Of a DNA stretch of 38,454 nucleotides, positions 16,025 through 21,682 are shown one piece after another. The DNA is from an uncultured Clostridia bacterium (lineage in GTDB: Bacteria > Bacillota > Clostridia > Oscillospirales > Ruminococcaceae). A program made the position numbers and the translations under genes. The notes under the pieces were generated by a model. The model was not told the origin of the DNA. It saw nothing but the letters and a program-made list of their open reading frames with translations, and ran no database searches. Each line of letters opens with the position of its first letter. The first letter of the stretch is position 1. The stretch lies in the NCBI GenBank assembly GCA_946533615.1, contig CAMNBY010000320.1:1-38454 (forward strand), given 5' to 3'.

Positions 16025-16893
16025 AGCGCCACGGCAGGATAAGGCTGGCGGTGCAGCTCGGGTTCGCGGCTCTGTTCAACGGCTACGCTGCGGGCTTCAA
16101 GGGCGGGCGCATCTTCACGGGAGACAGCAAGAAGCTCTGCGTGCCTGTGCTGAACTGCTACTCATGCCCGGGAGCGCTCGGGGCCTGCCCGATCGGGTCG
16201 ATGCAGGCTGTCGCCGCAGGCGCAAGGCATAGCTTCTCCTTCTACGTTCTCGGGACGCTGGTGCTTTTCGGGGTGATCTTCGGAAGGCTTATCTGCGGGT
16301 TTTTATGTCCCTTCGGCCTGGTGCAGGATCTGCTGTACAAGCTGCCCCTGCCAAAGCTCAAGATGCCAAGAAAGCCCGACCGCGTGCTCAGGCTATTTAA
16401 ATATGCGGTGCTGGCGGTGTTCGTGCTGATACTTCCTGCGGCGGCGGTGAACAAATACGGACTTGGGGACTCATGGTTCTGCAAATACATCTGCCCTGCG
16501 GGGACGCTTGAGGGCGGCCTGCCGCTGACAGCCCTGAACGAGCAGCTGCGGCAGCTGACGGGTACGCTTTTTCTGTGGAAGGTCGGAGTGCTTTGTGCTG
16601 TCGTCATCGGCGCTGTGTTCATACACAGGTGCTTCTGCCGCTATCTGTGCCCGCTCGGAGCGCTTTACTCGCTCTTCAACCGCTTTGCGCTTTACCGAAT
16701 GGACGTTGACGAGCACAGCTGCGTTGGCTGCGGCAAATGCGACGCGGTCTGCCCGATGGCGGTGGACGTCAGGAAGCAGATAAACAGCGCTGAGTGCATT
16801 CGCTGCGGACGCTGCAAGGCCGCCTGCCCGACAAAGAGCATAACCTCGATGATAGAATTTATCCCGAAGAAGCAGACTGAGGAAAAGAAATGA
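15997..16893 (+). CDS. NapH/CcoG-like polyferredoxin membrane protein
   Basis: A 298-residue membrane iron-sulfur protein. Several hydrophobic segments alternate with Cys-Pro motifs of the NapH type: NCYSCPG, CGFLCPFG, CKYICPAG and CRYLCPLG. The C-terminus carries two standard 4Fe-4S motifs, CVGCGKCDAVCP and CIRCGRCKAACP. Such proteins move electrons from cytoplasmic donors toward extracytoplasmic acceptors. The start at ATG 15997 follows AGGA and overlaps the CXXC gene; ATG 16006 is an alternative. Its stop overlaps the next ATG (ATGA). With the CPPC lipoprotein in the same operon, delivery of reducing power to surface thiols is a sensible reading. Confidence 0.85.
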   Translation: MSRMHRDRLKRHGRIRLAVQLGFAALFNGYAAGFKGGRIFTGDSKKLCVPVLNCYSCPGALGACPIGSMQAVAAGARHSFSFYVLGTLVLFGVIFGRLICGFLCPFGLVQDLLYKLPLPKLKMPRKPDRVLRLFKYAVLAVFVLILPAAAVNKYGLGDSWFCKYICPAGTLEGGLPLTALNEQLRQLTGTLFLWKVGVLCAVVIGAVFIHRCFCRYLCPLGALYSLFNRFALYRMDVDEHSCVGCGKCDAVCPMAVDVRKQINSAECIRCGRCKAACPTKSITSMIEFIPKKQTEEKK

Positions 16894-17333
16894 GAATTGG
16901 ACTAATAAATCTTTTGGGTCTCGCCGTGGTGGTGTTGATGCTGATACCGAACATCATCTACGCGATAAAAAACAGAGGCGGTAAAAACCTCTGCACAAAC
17001 AAGCTGATGAACCTTACCGAGCAGGTCGGGCTGTACGGCTGTATCGTACTGATGTGCCTTCCGCTGGGTATTCGCAAATTCGGCTTTCACACGCTTGCGG
17101 ATCTTTTTATCTATCTTGGCGGCAACGTGATGCTTTTGGCTGCCTACTGGGTGGTGTTCGCGCTCTATCTGAAAAAGAAAACACCGCGACGGGCTATGGC
17201 TCTGGCTGTGATACCCTGCTGTATTTTCCTGCTCTGCGGCATCACTCTTTGGCACTGGCTGCTTGTGGTGTTCGGCGCGGTCTTTGCCCGGGCTCATATT
17301 TATGTGACAAAGAAAAATCTTCCGGAGGAATAA
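16890..17333 (+). CDS. Four-helix membrane protein of unknown function
   Basis: A 147-residue hydrophobic protein with about four membrane segments (near 5-25, 45-62, 70-92 and 105-130) and short basic loops. I do not recognise a family. There is one Cys in the first loop (CTNKLMN) and others in or near the membrane segments. It is the last gene of the redox operon, starting on an ATGA overlap with the polyferredoxin gene, and is followed by a terminator. Cotranscription suggests a subunit or partner of the electron-transfer protein. Confidence 0.7.
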   Translation: MRIGLINLLGLAVVVLMLIPNIIYAIKNRGGKNLCTNKLMNLTEQVGLYGCIVLMCLPLGIRKFGFHTLADLFIYLGGNVMLLAAYWVVFALYLKKKTPRRAMALAVIPCCIFLLCGITLWHWLLVVFGAVFARAHIYVTKKNLPEE

Positions 17334-17343
17334 AACAGATCCC

Positions 17344-17377
17344 GCGGCAGGCTGTGTTTTTGCAGCCTGCCGCTTTT
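17344..17377 (+). terminator. Terminator of the redox operon
   Basis: An 11-bp perfect stem (17344-17354 with 17363-17373), an 8-base loop, then TTTT. Confidence 0.85.
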
Positions 17378-17462
17378 GCTTTCGGCAAGGAGACTGCCTC
17401 CAAACAATGTACAAAAACGCAGGCGGTATTTTGTGCATCTCTACAAAGTTGTCCGCAAAGTC

Positions 17463-17491
17463 TTGACAAATCAAATTAAATTGTGTACAAT
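17463..17491 (+). promoter_or_regulatory. Promoter of the peroxidase-thioredoxin operon
   Basis: TTGACA (17463-17468), 17 bp, TACAAT (17486-17491). The -10 is embedded in the operator described at 17471-17500. Confidence 0.75.
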
Positions 17492-17500
17492 TTAATTGTA
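17471..17500. promoter_or_regulatory. OhrR-like operator over the -10 element
   Basis: A 10-bp perfect inverted repeat (17474-17483 with 17488-17497) around TGTA covers the -10 element. The wider 30-bp block agrees at 26 of 30 positions with the Bacillus subtilis OhrR operator of ohrA as I remember it (paired TACAATT/AATTGTA halves). OhrR is a MarR-family repressor released by organic peroxides, which fits the downstream glutathione peroxidase. The regulator gene is not in the window. Confidence 0.65.
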
Positions 17501-17570
17501 CTAAACAGTACGGCGGATATAACCGTCAATGCAGGGAATAATAAAACACACCGAAACGGAGGTAATCATC

Positions 17571-18113
17571 ATGAGCATTTACGACTACACTGTACCGAGA
17601 CCCGACGGCACCGAGCTTTCGCTCTCAGACTTCAAGGGAAAGGTCATTCTTATAGTAAACACTGCCACAGGCTGCGGCTTCACACCGCATTACAAGCCGC
17701 TGGAGGAGATGTACGAAGCCCTGCACGATAAGGGGCTGGAGATAATCGACGTGCCCTGCAACCAGTTTGCTGGACAGACCCCGGGCACAGACGACGAGAT
17801 ACACGAGTTCTGCACCCTGAAATACAACACACAGTTCCCGCAGATGAAGAAGAGCGACGTGAACGGCGAGAACCAGCTGGCGCTCTTTGGCTATCTCAAG
17901 GAGCAGAAGGGCTTCGAGGGCTTTGGAAAGGGCGCAAAGGCGCTGGCGATGAGCGCTATGTGCAAGGCCCGTGACAAGGACTACAAAAACAATCCCGACA
18001 TCAAGTGGAACTTCACGAAGTTCGTAGTTGACCGCGAGGGCAGGGTCGTTGCACGCTTCGAGCCCACCGCAGACATGGGCAAGCTCAGAGAATTCATTGA
18101 GGGGCTGATCTGA
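17571..18113 (+). CDS. Glutathione peroxidase family peroxidase (Cys type)
   Basis: A 180-residue cytoplasmic peroxidase that reduces hydrogen or organic peroxides. The catalytic site is NTATGCGFT with Cys35 in place of selenocysteine; the partner residues are in PCNQFAGQ (Gln) and WNFTKFVVD (Trp and Asn), completing the catalytic tetrad. Thioredoxin is the usual reductant for bacterial members, and the downstream genes encode thioredoxin and a reductase-like flavoprotein. ATG 17571 is selected because GGAGG lies 7-8 bases upstream; an in-frame ATG at 17529 has no such site. The operator at 17471-17500 suggests peroxide induction. Confidence 0.92.
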   Translation: MSIYDYTVPRPDGTELSLSDFKGKVILIVNTATGCGFTPHYKPLEEMYEALHDKGLEIIDVPCNQFAGQTPGTDDEIHEFCTLKYNTQFPQMKKSDVNGENQLALFGYLKEQKGFEGFGKGAKALAMSAMCKARDKDYKNNPDIKWNFTKFVVDREGRVVARFEPTADMGKLREFIEGLI

Positions 18114-18967
18114 TGGCAAGATACGACATCGCGATCATCGGCACGGGACCCGCAGGGGTCTCGGCGGCGATAACCGCGAAGATACGCAACAAGACGGTGC
18201 TGCTGCTCGGCAAGAGCACCCTCACGGGAAAGCTTGTGAAGGCTCACAGGATAGACAACTATCCGGGATTTCCGCAGGTAAAGGGCGAGGAGCTTGCCGC
18301 AGCGCTTAAAAAGCATCTTGAGGTCATGGAGATACCGATAACCGAGGACAGGATCACCGCTGTTTACGCCATGGGAGATTTCTTCGGGCTCCAGGGAGCT
18401 TCCGGCGAGATGTACGAGGCTCGCTCCGTGATACTTGCAACGGGCGTTGTTCAGGCGAAGACCTTCCCCGGCGAGGCGGAGTTCCTCGGCAGCGGAGTGA
18501 GCTACTGTGCGACCTGTGACGCACCGCTTTACAAGGGCAAGACCGCTGCGGTGATCGCCGACAGCCCCAAGGAAGAGGCCGAAGCGGCATTCCTCTCCGA
18601 GGTCTGCGAGAAGGTGCTGTACTTCCCTCTCTACAAAGAAGAGCCGAAGCTGCCGGCAAACGTAGAGGTCATCAAAGAAGCACCGAAAGCCATTGAGGCC
18701 GCAGGCCTCGGAAAGAAGAGCGTTGTCACCGAGGGCGGCAGCTACACTGTGAACGGCGTGTTCGTCCTTAGAGAAGCGATCGCCGCAGGCCAGCTTGTAC
18801 CCGGGCTTGCGATGAACGGAGCTCACATCTCCGCCGACAGGCAGATGAAGACCAACATTGCGGGACTTTTTGCTGCGGGCGACATCACGGGCAGACCCTA
18901 TCAGTATATCAAGGCCGCGGGTGAAGGCAACGTTGCGGCGCTCTCGGCAGTAGACTATCTTAAATAA
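18113..18967 (+). CDS. Thioredoxin-reductase-like flavoprotein lacking the NADPH motif
   Basis: A 284-residue FAD protein built like low-molecular-weight thioredoxin reductase. The FAD-binding IGTGPAGVSAA (about 9-19), ILATG, and the C-terminal LFAAGDITG are present, as is the redox-active CATCD. The NADPH domain is altered: the usual GGGxSA motif is replaced by VIADSPKEEAEAA, the HRR motif is absent, and the protein is about 30 residues shorter than E. coli TrxB. This matches ferredoxin-dependent flavin thioredoxin reductases (FFTR) and related clostridial enzymes that do not use NADPH. It starts within one base of the peroxidase stop and precedes thioredoxin by 18 bp. Confidence 0.82.
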   Translation: MARYDIAIIGTGPAGVSAAITAKIRNKTVLLLGKSTLTGKLVKAHRIDNYPGFPQVKGEELAAALKKHLEVMEIPITEDRITAVYAMGDFFGLQGASGEMYEARSVILATGVVQAKTFPGEAEFLGSGVSYCATCDAPLYKGKTAAVIADSPKEEAEAAFLSEVCEKVLYFPLYKEEPKLPANVEVIKEAPKAIEAAGLGKKSVVTEGGSYTVNGVFVLREAIAAGQLVPGLAMNGAHISADRQMKTNIAGLFAAGDITGRPYQYIKAAGEGNVAALSAVDYLK

Positions 18968-18985
18968 AAAACGGAGGTAACAATT

Positions 18986-19297
18986 ATGGTAACGACTATT
19001 ACAAACAATGATCTTTCGGCAGCAGTAAATTCCGAGTTCGCGCTGGTGGATTTTTCCGCAACATGGTGCGGACCTTGCAGAATGGTGGCACCCATCGTCC
19101 ACGAGCTTGCAGAGGAGATCGACGAGGTGGCATTTTTCAATTGTGACGTTGACGAGAATCCCGATGTGGCTGCACAGTTCGGCATCGAGAGCATTCCGAC
19201 GATCGTGATCCTCAAGAACGGCCAGCCCGTCAGCAAGGTGATAGGCTTCCGCCCGAAGCCCGACCTCGAGGCCTGGATCCGCCAGACCATCGGCTGA
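18986..19297 (+). CDS. trxA: Thioredoxin
   Basis: A 103-residue thioredoxin of standard length with the active site ATWCGPCRM and the cis-Pro in SIPTIVI. GGAGG precedes ATG 18986. It is the last gene of the peroxide-defence operon. It should shuttle electrons from the upstream flavoprotein to the glutathione peroxidase and other targets. A strong terminator follows. The sequence ends after a Lys/Pro-containing C-terminal helix with no added domains. Confidence 0.95.
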   Translation: MVTTITNNDLSAAVNSEFALVDFSATWCGPCRMVAPIVHELAEEIDEVAFFNCDVDENPDVAAQFGIESIPTIVILKNGQPVSKVIGFRPKPDLEAWIRQTIG

Positions 19298-19329
19298 TAA
19301 AATAGCAGTTTTTCCTCTTTAACAAAGTT

Positions 19330-19369
19330 ACAGCCGCCGCGTTCAGCCAAGGATGCGGCGGCTGTTTTT
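19330..19369 (+). terminator. Terminator of the peroxidase-thioredoxin operon
   Basis: An 11-bp perfect GC-rich stem (19330-19340 with 19355-19365), a 14-base loop, and a TTTTT run. Confidence 0.85.
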
Positions 19370-19429
19370 GTGCCTAAAAAGCATTGGAAGAATAAACGTA
19401 AATAAACTATAAAATACATCAAAAGCGTA

Positions 19430-19477
19430 TTGACAAAGGGGCGTTTTTGATGTATTATTGAATTGTAAACGTTTTAC
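19430..19477 (+). promoter_or_regulatory. xylA promoter with LacI/cre-like operator
   Basis: TTGACA (19430-19435), 17 bp, TATTAT (19453-19458). Just downstream, TGTAAACGTTTTAC (19464-19477) contains the GTAAA-CGT-TTTAC dyad and resembles LacI-family or catabolite (cre) operators except for its last two bases. It spans the expected transcription start, which suits repression. Confidence 0.6.
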
Positions 19478-19537
19478 GCGCTTGATTTTTGTGCGTATTG
19501 CAACACAGTTTAATATTATTATATGGAGGTAAAGACA

Positions 19538-20869
19538 ATGGCAGAGTTTTTTGCAAATATCCCCAAGATCCCCTACGAGGGACCCAAGTCCAAGAACCCG
19601 CTTGCATTCAAGTACTATAATCCCGATGAGGTAGTTGGCGGCAAGACCATGAAGGAGCAGCTGAAGTTCGCGCTCTCCTGGTGGCACACAATGGGCGGCG
19701 ACGGCACCGATATGTTCGGCGTCGGCACAGCCGACAAGACCTGGGGCGCTGCCGATCCTGCCGAGAGGGCAAAGGCAAAGGTAGATGCTGCCTTCGAGAT
19801 CATGGACAAGCTTTCCATCAACTATTTCTGCTATCACGACCGCGACCTCTCGCCCGAGTACGGCTCCCTGAAGGAGACAAATGAAAAGTTCGACGAGATC
19901 GTTGACTATGTGGCAGAGAAAATGGCTGCCGACCCCTCGAAGAAGCTGCTCTGGGGCACCGCAAAGTGCTTTGACCATCCGAGATATATGCACGGCGCAG
20001 GCACCTCGCCCTCTGCCGATGTTTTCGCTTATGCAGCTGCACAGATCAAGAAGGCCATCGACTCCACTATCAAGCTGGGCGGCATGGGCTATGTTTTCTG
20101 GGGCGGCCGCGAGGGCTACGAGACCCTGCTTAACACCAACATGGGTCTGGAGCTGGACAACATGGCAAGGCTGCTGAGAATGGCTGTTGACTATGCCCGC
20201 GCTCAGGGCTACAAGGGCGACTTCTACATCGAGCCCAAGCCCAAGGAGCCTACCAAGCATCAGTACGACTTCGACACCGCGACCGTTATCGGCTTCCTGC
20301 GCAAGTACGGCCTTGACAAGGACTTCAAAATGAACATCGAGGCTAACCACGCAACGCTCGCACAGCACACCTTCCAGCACGAGCTGAGGGTCGCAAGGGA
20401 CAACGGCTTCTTCGGCTCCATCGACGCCAACCAGGGCGACGCCCTTCTTGGCTGGGACACCGACCAGTTCCCCACCAACGCTTATGACGCTGCTCTGTGT
20501 ATGTATGAAGTTCTGAAGGCAGGCGGCTTCACCAACGGCGGACTGAACTTTGACGCAAAGGCTCGCCGCGGCTCCTACACTCCCGAGGACATCTTCTACA
20601 GCTACATCGCAGGCATGGACACCTTTGCCCTCGGCCTGAGAGCCGCTGTAAAGCTGATCGAGGACGGCCGCATCGACAAGTTTGTTGACGACAGATACGC
20701 TTCCTGGAACAGCGGCATCGGCGCTGACATCATTGCCGGCAAGGTAACGATGGAGGATCTTGAGAAGTACGCGCTCGAAAAGGGCGAGGTGACCTCTTCC
20801 CTCCAGAGCGGCAGACAGGAGCTGCTCGAGAGCGTTCTGAACGACGTTATGTTCACTGTAAATCTGTAA
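19538..20869 (+). CDS. xylA: Xylose isomerase
   Basis: A 443-residue class II xylose isomerase that converts D-xylose to D-xylulose. The His/Asp-containing YHDRDLSPE, the GGREGYE metal/substrate loop, FYIEPKPKEPTKHQYDFD and IEANHATLA signatures are all present, and the length matches class II enzymes with their N-terminal extension. ATG 19538 follows GGAGG; an ATG 15 bases upstream overlaps that site. The gene is monocistronic, with its own promoter and operator-like dyad and a bidirectional terminator. No xylulokinase or transporter is adjacent. Xylan-derived sugar use fits a gut Ruminococcus. Confidence 0.97.
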   Translation: MAEFFANIPKIPYEGPKSKNPLAFKYYNPDEVVGGKTMKEQLKFALSWWHTMGGDGTDMFGVGTADKTWGAADPAERAKAKVDAAFEIMDKLSINYFCYHDRDLSPEYGSLKETNEKFDEIVDYVAEKMAADPSKKLLWGTAKCFDHPRYMHGAGTSPSADVFAYAAAQIKKAIDSTIKLGGMGYVFWGGREGYETLLNTNMGLELDNMARLLRMAVDYARAQGYKGDFYIEPKPKEPTKHQYDFDTATVIGFLRKYGLDKDFKMNIEANHATLAQHTFQHELRVARDNGFFGSIDANQGDALLGWDTDQFPTNAYDAALCMYEVLKAGGFTNGGLNFDAKARRGSYTPEDIFYSYIAGMDTFALGLRAAVKLIEDGRIDKFVDDRYASWNSGIGADIIAGKVTMEDLEKYALEKGEVTSSLQSGRQELLESVLNDVMFTVNL

Positions 20870-20935
20870 GACCTATCCCCGGGCGTCTCTGCTCTTGCAG
20901 GGACAGCGCCGAGGAGGCTTTGCTCCGAATAATCA

Positions 20936-20970
20936 AAAAGGCTGCGCAGAAATGCTCTGCGCAGCCTTTT
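20936..20970. terminator. Bidirectional terminator between xylA and the converging operon
   Basis: A 15-bp perfect inverted repeat (20936-20950 with 20956-20970) and a 5-base loop, with A's on the left and T's on the right, so it can end transcription from both sides. Confidence 0.88.
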
Positions 20971-20989
20971 CCTTTTTTCTCCTGTTTTC

Positions 20990-21214
20990 TTACAAAGAAT
21001 TGAGCTTCTTTTGCAGCTCGATCATGTGGTTGCGGCAGGCGGTTATCTCGCCGGTGTACTTGTTGAACCACTCGACGTCCATTTCGTCAGGCTCCTCCTG
21101 CAAAAGCACGGCCTGCACCAGCGCCGACTGGGAACGCGAGCGCTTACGCTCTATCTCCTCGATGGTCTGGCGGCAGATCTTGATCTCCTTTTTAAGCTTT
21201 CTCTTCTCACTCAT
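20990..21214 (-). CDS. Small charged coiled-coil protein, last gene of the fibre operon
   Basis: A 74-residue protein with no family that I recognise. The N-terminal half (MSEKRKLKKEIKICRQ...) is strongly basic and helical, the second half acidic, with a heptad pattern throughout and no signal or membrane segment, so it should be cytoplasmic. AGAGGAG precedes its ATG by 8 bases, and the gene starts 15 bp after the preceding one. It ends just before the bidirectional terminator. Position suggests a cytoplasmic accessory of the ATPase/signal-peptidase system, but nothing in the sequence shows a function. Confidence 0.7.
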   Translation of the reverse strand: MSEKRKLKKEIKICRQTIEEIERKRSRSQSALVQAVLLQEEPDEMDVEWFNKYTGEITACRNHMIELQKKLNSL

Positions 21215-21229
21215 GCTGCGAACTCCTCT

Positions 21230-21682
21230 CTAATTCCCTTTTAGGTCGATGCTTTCGATGACAGCCTCCAGCTCATCATAGCCCTTGTCGAGCTCCTCGA
21301 TGATATGGTCAATGGCTGTTTTTACCCCTTCCATCTTTTCCTGCATCTGCTCGGGATACTTTATCAGGCAGGTGTTCAGCTCGTTTATGATCTTCTGCCT
21401 GTCTTCAAAGTCGTTTATCAGGAACGCAAAGGAATTTGCGCCGCTGACATAGCTTGACGCCCGCCGATAGATCAGCTGATGATCGCCCTCGGGTTCAAGG
21501 AAGAAGCCGATCTCCTCGCTGGCGTGTTTCAGCTCGGTCATATACTGGCTGCGGTAGGTCTCCTGAACGCGGCGGGTCTCGTCGATATAAAGCCCGATAA
21601 AAACGGCAAGAGCGATAAACGCGATAAGCATCAGCACGATAGCTGTTATCATTCTACGCTTCATTATCTTCTCTTGATTCAT
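21230..21682 (-). CDS. Single-pass membrane protein with extracytoplasmic helical domain
   Basis: A 150-residue protein with a short basic N-terminus, one membrane helix at about 11-33 and a predicted extracytoplasmic four-helix-like domain rich in Glu, Lys and Leu. I recognise no family; the arrangement recalls small sensor-type helical bundles. The start at 21682 has AAAGGAG nine bases upstream and overlaps the 3' end of the large fusion gene by 29 bp, so translation is probably coupled. It could be a membrane partner of the signal peptidase fusion protein. Function not assigned. Confidence 0.75.
   Translation of the reverse strand: MNQEKIMKRRMITAIVLMLIAFIALAVFIGLYIDETRRVQETYRSQYMTELKHASEEIGFFLEPEGDHQLIYRRASSYVSGANSFAFLINDFEDRQKIINELNTCLIKYPEQMQEKMEGVKTAIDHIIEELDKGYDELEAVIESIDLKGN

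Noticed and set aside
17981..19102. 373-codon minus-strand frame across the peroxidase and reductase genes
   Set aside because: It covers parts of three well-identified genes on the plus strand and has no domain signal.
20936..20970. Perfect 15-bp inverted repeat considered as a recombination or operator site
   Set aside because: Its position between converging genes with A and T runs on either side is fully explained by a bidirectional terminator.
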